A stretch of DNA of 54,374 nt from F23-D06 sp045130275 (GTDB taxonomy: Bacteria > Bacteroidota > Bacteroidia > Bacteroidales > WCHB1-69): assembly GCA_045130275.1 (NCBI GenBank), contig JBGUPL010000009.1:1-54374 (forward strand), in the 5' to 3' direction. Within the stretch, counting starts at the first letter, position 1; each line of letters begins with the position of its first letter. The position numbers and the translations under genes were made by a program. Positions 1 to 7,804 of this stretch are shown here, piece after piece. The notes below the pieces were generated by a model that saw nothing but the letters and a program-made list of their open reading frames with translations, was not told the DNA's origin and ran no database searches.

Positions 1-1
1 G

Positions 2-292
2 TCCGCAGAGACCCGTGCGAAACACACCGCCACGGACATTGCCGATGACGCCGCCCTCACCGTCTATCCCAACCCCACCGACGACCTTCTGTTCGTGGAA
101 TTGCACGGGGCGGGGATTGCCAATGTCGCGTTGTATGACCTGCAGGGACGGACGATGATGGGCGCATACGATACGCCCCAACTGACAAACACCACCACCC
201 TGAACGTGAAATCCCTTCCCGCGGGTGTGTATGTGTTGCACGTGAAGGATGCCGACGGGCGGGAATACCAACAGAAGGTGGTGAGAAAATAA
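2..292 (+). CDS. C-terminal fragment of a T9SS-secreted protein (type A sorting domain)
   Basis: The frame is open from the window edge to a TAA stop, so only the last 96 or so residues are seen and the 5' end lies outside. The fragment carries the usual type A C-terminal sorting signal: a YPNPTDD motif, a strand-rich stretch with LYDLQGR in the middle, then LPAGVYVLHV and a basic end (QQKVVRK). In known T9SS systems this domain directs export across the outer membrane and is then removed, often with anchoring to A-LPS. The function of the cargo itself cannot be told from this piece. A strong hairpin terminator follows about 20 nt after the stop. Confidence 0.85.
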   Translation, partial: SAETRAKHTATDIADDAALTVYPNPTDDLLFVELHGAGIANVALYDLQGRTMMGAYDTPQLTNTTTLNVKSLPAGVYVLHVKDADGREYQQKVVRK

Positions 293-310
293 TGTGTTGA
301 AAGTTTTTTT

Positions 311-345
311 AGGGGGCGTGCAATTGTTCGCCCCCTATGTGTTTT
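311..345 (+). terminator. Rho-independent-like terminator after the T9SS cargo gene
   Basis: Perfect 8-bp stem AGGGGGCG / CGCCCCCT (311-318 and 329-336) with loop TGCAATTGTT, followed by a short T-rich run. The same loop sequence recurs in the hairpin at 11523-11548. Confidence 0.7.
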
Positions 346-372
346 AAAGAGTTCCCGTCATCAAAAAAAATG

Positions 373-380
373 TATCTTTG
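373..380 (+). promoter_or_regulatory. Bacteroidetes -7 promoter box (TATCTTTG)
   Basis: TATCTTTG matches the Bacteroidetes primary-sigma -7 consensus TAnnTTTG. It lies 38 nt before the ATG of the OmpA/TPR lipoprotein, giving a 5' leader of roughly 30 nt. Confidence 0.75.
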
Positions 381-417
381 CACCGTTTTAGAAATTTCAA
401 TAAAAACCAAATAATCT

Positions 418-2244
418 ATGAGAAAATTAGTTGCATTAAGCATGATTGCGGCGGCTATCTTTCTGATCAGCGGCTGCGGACTCGGAAAAATGGTCAAGAA
501 GTATCCGGAAGTGACGGTTACTTTGGACGACCCCGATTTGGAGAACAAAGGTGGTGAAGTGGCTTACACCATCAAGGGCACCATTCCTCCCAAGTATATG
601 AAAAAGAAAGCCACGATGACCTTTACCCCGTCGCTGTCTGTTGACGGACAGAAGGTTACCCCTCCGTTCGCCACCATCAAACTGAAAGGCGAAAAAGCCA
701 AAGGCGACGGTGTCACCATCCCTTACAAGTCAGGTGGCAGCTTCACCAAGAGCGGCACCTTCAAATTCGATGAAAGCTATGAGACCGCGGACATCGTGAC
801 CGGCGCCGTAGCCAACCTGAAAAAGAAATCGCACGATTTCGGCGACCGCAACCTCGGAGAGGGCATCAGCAACACCAGTGCACGTGCCAACCTGACACCG
901 AGATTGACGGACAACGCCAACAGCGGCACCGCTTTCCTGCTCGCGCCACACAACTACAAGGCTGAATTCATCGGCAGAACTGCCACACTCTATTTTGACC
1001 TCAACAGCGCGAACATGAACTGGAACAACCCCAACAACAAAACCAAAGCAGCAAAAGATTCCATCACCGCTTTCACCGATTTCATGGGCAATGACTACAT
1101 CATCGACCGCGTGGTGATTTCCGGCTGGGCTTCCCCCGAAGGTGAGGAAACCAACAACCAGGGCCTTTCCGAACGCCGTTTCCAAGTGGGCAAAAACTGG
1201 TTCAACGACAAGTTCAACGCATACCTTAAAGATTACGCAAAACGTAACAATATCAAAATGAAAGACTTGCAAAAGCCTGTCTTCCAATATGTGAACAATG
1301 CCAAAGGTGAGGACTGGGACGGCTTCGAGGCTGCCATCGAGACATCGAACATCGCCCAAAAGAACCAGATTCTCAACGTGGTGCGCTCTCAGTCGAATAA
1401 TGACATGCGCGAGCAGAAGATCCGCGAGATGACGGACATCTATCCCGAAATCGCCGATGTCATCCTGCCGCCGCTGCGCCGCGCCGAGATCCAAATGATC
1501 TGCAAAAAACACGACACCTACACTGACGCCGACCTCATCCGTTTCGTGCAGTCTAACCCGAACGACTTCTCCGTCAACGAACGCCTCTACGCCGCCTCTG
1601 TCGCAACCGACATGGCTACAAAGGAGAGCATCTACAAAGCGTTGATCAACAACAAAAACACTGAGAATGATTGGCGTGCATACAACAACCTCGGCGCCAT
1701 GAAGTTGAATGAATACTACCAGAATGGCAACCCGTCTGATCTGGAGGAGGCGCTGAACTATCTGCAGAAAGCCGCCGCTCTCTCCCCGAACAACGGCATC
1801 ATTCTCAACAATATGGCAATTGCTGACTATTTGAGCGGTGACTTGGCAGCGGCCTACACGAACTTCGAAGCTTCCGCCAACGCTTCCGTCCAGCCCGTCG
1901 ATCAGAACTACAACACGGGCGCACTCAGCATCCTCAACGGCGACTACACAAAAGCCGCTCAACTCATGGCCAATCGTAGCTGCGACTACAACACCGCACT
2001 GGTGCAACTGCTGCAAAAGGACTATAACGCCGCCAAGTCCACTCTCGACTGCATTGACGAAGTGGATGCCAAGACCGCTTACCTGAAGGCTGTCCTTTCC
2101 GCCCGCATGAAAGTGGAAGAGGGTGTCTATAGCAACCTTACCACTGCCCTCAACTTGGATCCCTCCCTGAAGAAAACAGCCAAACGCGACGCCGAGTTCA
2201 AGCGTTACCGCCACTCCGACCGCTTCAAACAACTGGTGAAATAA
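418..2244 (+). CDS. OmpA-like domain plus TPR-repeat lipoprotein
   Basis: 608 residues. The N-terminus is a lipoprotein signal with the lipobox LISG-C20, so the mature protein is probably anchored in a membrane facing the periplasm or surface. Residues about 30-170 form a beta-rich region. A region around 180-280 resembles a peptidoglycan-binding OmpA-like fold (ATLYFDLNSAN, then VVISGWASPEG and LSERR). The rest is alpha-helical, with TPR-like units at about 410-520 (RAYNNLGAMKLNEYYQNG, ALSPNNGIILNNMAIADYLSGD). The order OmpA then TPR is the reverse of PorE-type proteins. Proteins of this layout are common in Bacteroidetes but have no agreed function. It has its own promoter and terminator, so it is a single-gene unit. 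Confidence 0.8.
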   Translation: MRKLVALSMIAAAIFLISGCGLGKMVKKYPEVTVTLDDPDLENKGGEVAYTIKGTIPPKYMKKKATMTFTPSLSVDGQKVTPPFATIKLKGEKAKGDGVTIPYKSGGSFTKSGTFKFDESYETADIVTGAVANLKKKSHDFGDRNLGEGISNTSARANLTPRLTDNANSGTAFLLAPHNYKAEFIGRTATLYFDLNSANMNWNNPNNKTKAAKDSITAFTDFMGNDYIIDRVVISGWASPEGEETNNQGLSERRFQVGKNWFNDKFNAYLKDYAKRNNIKMKDLQKPVFQYVNNAKGEDWDGFEAAIETSNIAQKNQILNVVRSQSNNDMREQKIREMTDIYPEIADVILPPLRRAEIQMICKKHDTYTDADLIRFVQSNPNDFSVNERLYAASVATDMATKESIYKALINNKNTENDWRAYNNLGAMKLNEYYQNGNPSDLEEALNYLQKAAALSPNNGIILNNMAIADYLSGDLAAAYTNFEASANASVQPVDQNYNTGALSILNGDYTKAAQLMANRSCDYNTALVQLLQKDYNAAKSTLDCIDEVDAKTAYLKAVLSARMKVEEGVYSNLTTALNLDPSLKKTAKRDAEFKRYRHSDRFKQLVK

Positions 2245-2269
2245 TTTCCGATACATTATTATATAGCAG

Positions 2270-2305
2270 GCGGGTGAATCAGTTGGGTTCACCCGCTTGT
2301 CTTTT
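2270..2305 (+). terminator. Terminator of the OmpA/TPR lipoprotein gene
   Basis: Stem GCGGGTGAA / TTCACCCGC (2270-2278 and 2288-2296) with a 9-nt loop, followed by TTGTCTTTT. Confidence 0.75.
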
Positions 2306-2320
2306 CCCCCCATTTATTCT

Positions 2321-2383
2321 ATTGCCTGTTGCCTATTGCCTGTTGCCTATTGCCTGTTGCCTGTTGCCTATTGCCTGTTGCCT
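2321..2383. repeat. Heptamer tandem array, unit RTTGCCT, 9 copies
   Basis: Nine head-to-tail 7-nt units alternate between ATTGCCT and GTTGCCT; only the first base varies. The array lies between the terminator at 2270 and the promoter at 2403. It is the reverse complement of the array at 3336-3412, so the HAD phosphatase gene is bracketed by an inverted pair. Confidence 0.9.
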
Positions 2384-2402
2384 AATTACAAAATAAATTC
2401 AT

Positions 2403-2410
2403 TATCTTTG
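2403..2410 (+). promoter_or_regulatory. -7 promoter box (TATCTTTG) of the HAD gene
   Basis: TATCTTTG lies 20 nt downstream of the heptamer array and 49 nt before the ATG at 2459. Promoter and gene therefore both lie inside the segment bracketed by the inverted arrays. Confidence 0.75.
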
Positions 2411-2458
2411 CCATGTTTATATATTCGGAAAGAAAAATTATAACCAACTGATACCGAA

Positions 2459-3334
2459 ATGATTACAGAAAACAGAAACGTGGCTATCGCCTACGATTTC
2501 GATGGAACGCTCGCTCCGGGCAATATGCAGGAATACAATTTCATCCCAGACCTCAACATGGACAAGGGGGAGTTCTGGCAGGAGGCCAATGAAATGGCTA
2601 AACGGCACGATATGGACGAAGTGCTTGCTTATATGCACCTGATGCTTATTAAAGCCAAAGAGCAAAACCTTGATATTCGTGAAGCCACATTTATGAAATA
2701 TGGGGAGAAAATCACCTTTTTTGAAGGAGTTGAAACCTATTTCGAACGCATCAACGCTTATGCAGCCTCGCTGAATTTACATCTGGAACATTTCATCATT
2801 TCGTCCGGATTGCGCGAAATTGTGAAAGGAACGAGCATCGCCAAGCATTTCAAGACCATCTATGCTTCTGGTTTCCAATACGATGATAACGGAAGCGCCT
2901 GCTGGCCAGCCCTCGGCGTGAATTATACCAACAAGACGCAATTCCTTTTCCGTATCAACAAAGGCATCTACAATTCATACGACAACACCCTGATTAACAA
3001 GTCAATGCCAGAAGATGAGCGCGCTGTGCCTTTCTCCAACTTCATTTACATCGGTGACGGGGAGACTGACGTGCCCGCCATGAAGATGGTCAACCTCTAC
3101 GGAGGCACCACCATCGCCGTCTATAATCCCAACTCCATGCCCACTCCCGAGCGTCCTGTGAGCGCGAAAGAGAAGTGCATCAACCTCATCAAGCAAAAAC
3201 GTGCTGACTACATTGGTCCCGCCGACTACACCGAAAACAGCGAGCTGGAGGTCATCCTCAAAAAGGTCATCGACAAGATTGCCGTGGAACAGGATCTACT
3301 GCACATCAAGTACAAGGAGATTGGGAACAAATAG
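2459..3334 (+). CDS. HAD-superfamily phosphatase (phosphoserine-phosphatase-like)
   Basis: 291 residues. HAD motif I is AYDFDGTL with the predicted nucleophile Asp13 and general acid Asp15. Motif II is the Ser in FIISSGLREIV, and motif IV is YIGDGETDVPAM in the C-terminal third. A long helical insert between motifs I and II (about residues 25-95) forms a C1-type cap. The family hydrolyses small phosphorylated metabolites; the substrate cannot be read from the sequence. The gene is a single unit with its own promoter and is bracketed by inverted heptamer arrays, the second of which begins 1 nt after the stop codon. Confidence 0.8.
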   Translation: MITENRNVAIAYDFDGTLAPGNMQEYNFIPDLNMDKGEFWQEANEMAKRHDMDEVLAYMHLMLIKAKEQNLDIREATFMKYGEKITFFEGVETYFERINAYAASLNLHLEHFIISSGLREIVKGTSIAKHFKTIYASGFQYDDNGSACWPALGVNYTNKTQFLFRINKGIYNSYDNTLINKSMPEDERAVPFSNFIYIGDGETDVPAMKMVNLYGGTTIAVYNPNSMPTPERPVSAKEKCINLIKQKRADYIGPADYTENSELEVILKKVIDKIAVEQDLLHIKYKEIGNK

Positions 3335-3335
3335 T

Positions 3336-3412
3336 AGGCAACAGGCAATAGGCAATAGGCAACAGGCAACAGGCAATAGGCAACAGGCAACAGGCAATAG
3401 GTAACAGGCAAT
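3336..3412. repeat. Heptamer tandem array, unit AGGCAAY, 11 copies
   Basis: Eleven consecutive 7-nt units (AGGCAAC or AGGCAAT, one AGGTAAC) start 1 nt after the HAD gene stop. It is the inverted counterpart of 2321-2383. Because 7 is not a multiple of 3, all three frames cycle through the array and give spurious repetitive peptides. Confidence 0.9.
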
Positions 3413-3513
3413 AAATAACGGTCGAAGGACCATATATGAAACCGGAAAGATCCAAACGAAGAACGAACATACTACCCATAAACTACCAAATCGAAAAAGC
3501 CCAAGTCCAAAGA

Positions 3514-3565
3514 GGGCTGAAAGCCCGACCCATATTAACCCAGAGTGAACGCAGTGAGCCCTGGG
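3514..3565. repeat. REP-like palindromic element upstream of murF
   Basis: Two small palindromes lie 12 nt apart: GGGCTGAAAGCCC (3514-3526) and a hairpin with arms CCCAG / CTGGG (3539-3543 and 3561-3565) around GTGAACGCAGTGAG. From memory, paired elements of this general kind are dispersed in several bacterial phyla and some are mobilised by RAYT-type transposases; that is not shown here. The element forces the murF start to be placed downstream, at 3590. Confidence 0.45.
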
Positions 3566-3589
3566 ATTAAGAAAGAAACCAAAACCACT

Positions 3590-4843
3590 ATGGAAAAAAT
3601 ATACGAAAAGTACCAACAAACTTCAGGAGTCTGCACCGACAGTCGCAACCTGCTGCCTGACTGCCTGTTCGTGTGCCTGAAAGGGGCCAATTTCGACGGG
3701 AACAAGTTCGCCGCCGAGGTACTGGAGCAAGGCGCCAAGTATGTTATCACCGAGAACCGCGACCTGGCGGGCAATCCCCGCGCCGTGGTTGTGGATGACA
3801 CGCTCAAAACATTGCAACAGTTAGCGCACTATCACCGACAAAAACTGAAAATGCCCTTCATCGGTATCACGGGCACGAACGGCAAGACTACCACGAAAGA
3901 GTTGATAAACGCCGTGTTGTCAACCACTTACAAGACCGCTTGCACGGAAGGAAACCTCAACAATCACATCGGGGTGCCGTTGACGCTGCTCTCCATCAAG
4001 CCGACAGACGAGATGGCCATCGTCGAGATGGGCGCGAACCATGTCGGAGAGATCGATGACCTTTGCAAAATTGCTGAACCCACCTTCGGAGTCATCACCA
4101 ATATCGGCGTGGCACACATCGAAGGTTTTGGCTCCAAAGAGAATATCATCAAAACGAAAAAAGCTCTATATGAGCATGTTATAGCTAACAAGGGAACGCT
4201 GTTTGTCAATGAAACGGATGAGGTTTTGCAGCAAAATCTGACCTACGATAAGATTGTCTTTTACGGAAAGGGTGCTGAAAAACAGATTGTGTCGATGAAT
4301 CCTTATTTGCGTATTCGCGTTGGGGAGACAGAGGTGGATACGCATCTGACCGGAAGCTACAACATCTGGAACTTCATGGCAGCGGCGGCAGTCGGTCGTT
4401 ATTTCCATATTTGTGACGATGTAATAGCCAAAGCATTAGGCGATTACGTGCCGTCCAACCACCGTTCGCAGGTGAACTGTATCGGCAGCAACGTCATCAT
4501 TTCCGACTACTACAATGCCAACCTGACCAGTATGACGGCTGCGCTGAAGAATTTGGCGCAGTTAGAGCATCCTCACAAGGTGGCTGTGTTGGGCGACATG
4601 CGGGAACTTGGCGATTTAAGCGTATCAGCCCATACAGAGATTTCACAATTGGTTGAAAATCTGCATATTGAGGGATATTTCGTAGGAACAGAATTCGGCA
4701 GAGTGGTGAAAAGAAATAACTTCGTGGATGTGGAAGAGGCAAACGACTATTTTACGAAACATCCGTTAGAAAATGCCATGATCTTGATCAAGGGTTCTAA
4801 CAGCATGCATCTCAACAAGCTAACTGCAATTCTCGAAGCATGA
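3590..4843 (+). CDS. murF: UDP-N-acetylmuramoyl-tripeptide--D-alanyl-D-alanine ligase
   Basis: 417 residues from ATG 3590. A frame extension upstream to a GTG at 3545 falls inside the palindromic element and has no homology-like sequence. MurF adds D-Ala-D-Ala to the UDP-MurNAc-tripeptide, the last cytoplasmic step of peptidoglycan precursor synthesis. The Mur-ligase P-loop GTNGKTT is at residues 95-101, the central domain has EMGANHVGEI and TNIGVAHIEGFGS, and the C-terminal domain has NHRSQ and VAVLGDMRELG. Length is slightly short of typical MurF (about 430-450). No TAnnTTTG box was found in front of it. Its stop overlaps the next start (ATGA), so it is translationally coupled to anmK. Confidence 0.93.
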   Translation: MEKIYEKYQQTSGVCTDSRNLLPDCLFVCLKGANFDGNKFAAEVLEQGAKYVITENRDLAGNPRAVVVDDTLKTLQQLAHYHRQKLKMPFIGITGTNGKTTTKELINAVLSTTYKTACTEGNLNNHIGVPLTLLSIKPTDEMAIVEMGANHVGEIDDLCKIAEPTFGVITNIGVAHIEGFGSKENIIKTKKALYEHVIANKGTLFVNETDEVLQQNLTYDKIVFYGKGAEKQIVSMNPYLRIRVGETEVDTHLTGSYNIWNFMAAAAVGRYFHICDDVIAKALGDYVPSNHRSQVNCIGSNVIISDYYNANLTSMTAALKNLAQLEHPHKVAVLGDMRELGDLSVSAHTEISQLVENLHIEGYFVGTEFGRVVKRNNFVDVEEANDYFTKHPLENAMILIKGSNSMHLNKLTAILEA

Positions 4844-5904
4844 AGAACGAATGGGACAGCATCGGCATCATGTCGGGCACCTCGCTAGACGGCATTGACT
4901 TGGCGTGGTGCCATTTCTATCGCCAAGAGGATGGAAAATGGGGCTATCACATCGAAAAAGCGGTGACGGTTCCCTATCCCAATGATTTCCGGCAGCGGTT
5001 GTCCAATGCGCAGGAACTTTCTGCTTTAGAGTATGTTAAACTCAACAACGAAGTGGCGGAATATTTCGCGACAGCAGTCAACAAGTGGTTGGGCAACGGT
5101 CCACGGCCTGACTTCCTCGCTTCGCACGGTCACACCGTTTTCCATCAACCGGAAATCGGTTTGACTACGCAGATTGGTAACGGGGCAATATTGGCAGCAA
5201 AGACTAAAATATTGACTGTCTGTGATTTCCGAACCAAAGATGTTGCCCTGGGCGGTCAGGGTGCGCCGTTAGTGCCCATTGGCGACGAACTGCTCTTCGG
5301 TGAATACGACGCATGTCTGAATTTGGGCGGCTTTTCAAACATCTCGTATCTTGTTGACAATAAGCGAATTGCCTATGACATTGCACCATGTAACATGGTC
5401 CTCAACAAGTTAGCCAACCTCGCAGGATTGCCATACGACAAAGACGGCCAACTTTCGCGAAACGGCAAAATTATCCCTGAATTGCTGCAGAAACTAAATA
5501 ATTTGGACTATTATCATCAAAAACCACCCAAATCTTTAGGGAAAGAGTGGTATGATGAGGTCTTTTCGCCCGTTTTAACCCCGTTTCTCTCCAATTACTA
5601 TGTTTCTGATATGTTGCGGACAGTCGTGGAACATATTGCCATGCAAATTGTCGCGAATGTTCATGAAACGGCGCAGACATTGCTCATCACTGGCGGCGGC
5701 GCACATCATTCATTTTTAATAGAACAAATTCAAAATCAAAGAGATACATTGAATATTATTGTTCCAGACCCTTTGATTATCGATTACAAAGAAGCGTTGA
5801 TTTTCGCCTTCTTGGGACTATTGAGGTTGAACGGGGAAATCAACTGCCTAAGCAGCGTCACCGGTGCCCGCGAGGACTGTTGTGGGGGCTGTGTGTATTT
5901 ATAG
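4840..5904 (+). CDS. anmK: Anhydro-N-acetylmuramic acid kinase
   Basis: 354 residues. AnmK phosphorylates and opens 1,6-anhydro-MurNAc during cell-wall recycling. The N-terminal motif IGIMSGTSLDGIDLAWC is the family signature. DFRTKDVALGGQGAPLVP, LNLGGFSNIS and LLITGGGAHH are the expected ASKHA-fold phosphate and sugar-binding loops. The start overlaps the murF stop by 4 nt, so precursor synthesis and recycling are coupled in one operon. The C-terminus ends TGAREDCCGGCVYL, in which GAREDCCGG is typical of Bacteroidetes members. A short hexamer repeat overlaps the stop codon. Confidence 0.93.
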   Translation: MKNEWDSIGIMSGTSLDGIDLAWCHFYRQEDGKWGYHIEKAVTVPYPNDFRQRLSNAQELSALEYVKLNNEVAEYFATAVNKWLGNGPRPDFLASHGHTVFHQPEIGLTTQIGNGAILAAKTKILTVCDFRTKDVALGGQGAPLVPIGDELLFGEYDACLNLGGFSNISYLVDNKRIAYDIAPCNMVLNKLANLAGLPYDKDGQLSRNGKIIPELLQKLNNLDYYHQKPPKSLGKEWYDEVFSPVLTPFLSNYYVSDMLRTVVEHIAMQIVANVHETAQTLLITGGGAHHSFLIEQIQNQRDTLNIIVPDPLIIDYKEALIFAFLGLLRLNGEINCLSSVTGAREDCCGGCVYL

Positions 5905-5930
5905 ACTTAGACTTATGACTATGACTTTTG
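5903..5930. repeat. Short hexamer array (AGACTT / ATGACT)
   Basis: Two AGACTT units followed by two ATGACT-like units overlap the anmK stop. This small array joins the AGACTT type of 53179-53262 to the ATGACT type that reads on the minus strand at 14046-14099. Confidence 0.6.
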
Positions 5931-5942
5931 CCTAAAATTTTC

Positions 5943-5950
5943 TACCTTTG
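5943..5950 (+). promoter_or_regulatory. -7 promoter box (TACCTTTG)
   Basis: TACCTTTG lies 30 nt before the ATG at 5980 and serves the SAM-hydrolase/amidase pair. Confidence 0.7.
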
Positions 5951-5979
5951 CATTTTCTTAACAGTTTTGCCAAAATTCT

Positions 5980-6750
5980 ATGAACCAGATTATTACCCTT
6001 TTAAGTGACTGGCGGTTGCGCGACCCGTACGTTGCCATGCTCAAAGGAGAACTTCTCAAGACGCAACCCGAAGCGCAATTCATCGACATTACCCATTATG
6101 TGGATAAATTCAACCTTCTGCAGACGGCTTTGCTGATGAAAACCAGCTATACTTCGTTTCCGGAAGGCTCTGTCCACCTGATCTTGACCAATATGTCGTT
6201 GAATTCCACTTTTCAGCCAGTGGCGCTGTTCCATAACGGGCACTGGTTCATCGGGGAAGACAACGGCGTGTTCTTCCTGATGTTTGGTCAGGAGGCCGCT
6301 TTGAAAGGTTATTATCTCTCTGACAGCGAAGAGAATACATTGCAGCAAATGCTATGGATGATCCAGCGGATTTCGACTGACAATCTGATAGACAACGCAT
6401 CGGAATATCTGAATTTCAAACGGATGTTCGTTGAGCTGCCGGATCATTCGTCCGAAAGTCGTCAGATAGAAGGACACATTGTTTATGTGGATGCCTTCAA
6501 CAACGCGGTGACAGACATTCCGGCGTCATTGTTCGCCCAAGCGGTTGGGAAACGACCTTTTACCGCCACCATCCAATCCAAGGGTGTATGGACCATCACA
6601 AAACATTTCACTCAATACAAAGCATCAGAGAACGAAATGTTCCTGTGCGACAATGCTTTGGGTTTATTAGAAGTATCCTCGTTCCAGTCCGATGTGGCCG
6701 TACTGGCGGATTTGGAACCAGGCGACACCATCATCATCAAATACGAATAA
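5980..6750 (+). CDS. SAM hydroxide adenosyltransferase family protein (DUF62)
   Basis: 256 residues. The N-terminus MNQIITLLSDWRLRDPYVAMLKG corresponds to the (L,T)(S,T)D(F/W)...D.YV..(L,M)KG signature of the DUF62/SAM-hydrolase family. That is followed by IDITHYVDKFNL and GSVHLILTNMSL, the C-terminal barrel has GHIVYVDAFNNAVTDI, and a late NEMFLCDNALGLLEVS segment. Characterised members hydrolyse S-adenosylmethionine to adenosine and methionine; fluorinases and chlorinases are relatives. Residues usually called the Asp-Arg-His triad appear partly changed (DITHYVDK rather than DITH.I...D), so activity is likely but unproven. Only 1 nt separates it from the amidase downstream. Confidence 0.8.
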   Translation: MNQIITLLSDWRLRDPYVAMLKGELLKTQPEAQFIDITHYVDKFNLLQTALLMKTSYTSFPEGSVHLILTNMSLNSTFQPVALFHNGHWFIGEDNGVFFLMFGQEAALKGYYLSDSEENTLQQMLWMIQRISTDNLIDNASEYLNFKRMFVELPDHSSESRQIEGHIVYVDAFNNAVTDIPASLFAQAVGKRPFTATIQSKGVWTITKHFTQYKASENEMFLCDNALGLLEVSSFQSDVAVLADLEPGDTIIIKYE

Positions 6751-6751
6751 C

Positions 6752-7522
6752 ATGTTCACGGTAGGTTTGGTTCAGGCGGACATTAAGCCGAATAACAAAA
6801 CGGGAAATCTCAAGCACTACTCTGAGTGGTTGGAACAGGAAATCACGGAACCCGTTCATTTATTGGTGTTCCCAGAAATGTTTCACTGTGGGTTTTCTCC
6901 CGATGTCAGGTCGGATGCAGAGCCCGACAACGGTGACAGCATCTTTTTCCTATACATGACAGCCAACAAGTTCCAGTGCGACGTGGTGGCCACGTTGCCA
7001 ATCCTGCAAGACGGCATACTGTACAACCGTTTGGTTTGGTTCTCCCGCGACCGCATTTTGGGTCGTTACGACAAGCATCACCTATTTATGGGCGAGGAGG
7101 AGTTTTTCACGCCAGGAACGGAACGCACGATTGTCAACACGTTGGGTTACAGATTCTTGCCGCTGACATGTTTCGATGTGAGGTTTCCGGAATGGAGTCG
7201 CAACAGGGTACTAGACGGTCAGTTCGACTACGACTGTCTGCTTTACACGGCCAATTTCCCGGCACCGCGCGAGACTGAGCTGATCACGTTGGCGCAGGCG
7301 CGCGCTATCGAGAACCAAGCTTATGCCATGGTGGTGAACCGCACCGGCATCGACGGTTACGGGAGGCGTCATGCAGGCGGGTGTGCGGTCATCAATCCAC
7401 ACGGCGAAATCGAGGCCCAGACCACGTCCGAAAAAGAGCAAATTTTGATCCATTCATGCAATTTCGACACGCTAAAACCGCTAAGAGAGCTGTTTCCGGT
7501 CTCAAAATTTTGGCAACAATAA
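6752..7522 (+). CDS. Nitrilase-superfamily omega-amidase (YafV/Nit2-like)
   Basis: 256 residues from ATG 6752. A longer frame from 6692 overlaps the previous gene and adds non-conserved sequence. The Glu-Lys-Cys triad is visible: Glu42 in VFPEMFHCGF, Lys108 in YDKHHLFMGEEEFFTPG, and Cys140 in LTCFDVRFPEWSRN. The RFPEWSRN signature is typical of omega-amidases that hydrolyse 2-oxoglutaramate or 2-oxosuccinamate, often with a link to methionine salvage. Its position directly after a SAM-hydrolase-like gene fits a role in SAM/methionine by-product handling, which is inference. No terminator is seen; an AT-rich gap leads to the tRNA-Phe promoter. Confidence 0.85.
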   Translation: MFTVGLVQADIKPNNKTGNLKHYSEWLEQEITEPVHLLVFPEMFHCGFSPDVRSDAEPDNGDSIFFLYMTANKFQCDVVATLPILQDGILYNRLVWFSRDRILGRYDKHHLFMGEEEFFTPGTERTIVNTLGYRFLPLTCFDVRFPEWSRNRVLDGQFDYDCLLYTANFPAPRETELITLAQARAIENQAYAMVVNRTGIDGYGRRHAGGCAVINPHGEIEAQTTSEKEQILIHSCNFDTLKPLRELFPVSKFWQQ

Positions 7523-7603
7523 TCCAAAATCAATATTTATCTATTTGATTTTCAGTTTAATAAAAAAATTTTCAGAATTTTAACGGAGTGTAAGAAAAAA
7601 GTG

Positions 7604-7611
7604 TATATTTG
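7604..7611 (+). promoter_or_regulatory. -7 promoter box (TATATTTG) of tRNA-Phe
   Basis: TATATTTG lies 18 nt before the mature tRNA-Phe 5' end. Confidence 0.7.
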
Positions 7612-7629
7612 CAGCCTCAATCCAACGAT

Positions 7630-7702
<73 letters not shown>

Positions 7703-7706
7703 CAGA

Positions 7707-7730
7707 CCCCGAATCATTCGGGGTTTTTTT
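7707..7730 (+). terminator. Terminator after tRNA-Phe
   Basis: Stem CCCCGAA / TTCGGGG followed by seven T residues. Confidence 0.85.
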
Positions 7731-7776
7731 ATGCCCGAATACGAAATTCTTCACCCTATGATAACCCATAATTTTG

Positions 7777-7784
7777 TATTTTTG
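7777..7784 (+). promoter_or_regulatory. -7 promoter box (TATTTTTG) of gldF-gldG
   Basis: TATTTTTG lies 21 nt before the gldF ATG. Confidence 0.65.
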
Positions 7785-7804
7785 CCAAATTTTTTTGGTA
7801 AGAT

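Noticed and set aside
730..2313. Open frame of 527 codons antisense to the OmpA/TPR lipoprotein
   Set aside because: Shadow of biased codon use; no signal peptide, domain or promoter, while the plus-strand gene has all of these.
2321..3412. CRISPR array
   Set aside because: Units are 7 nt without spacers, and there are no cas genes in the window.
3201..3619. Overlapping frames with repeated QQATGNR- or CLLPVA-like peptides
   Set aside because: They are produced by the AGGCAAY heptamer array, which has no in-frame stop in some registers; no promoter or conserved part.
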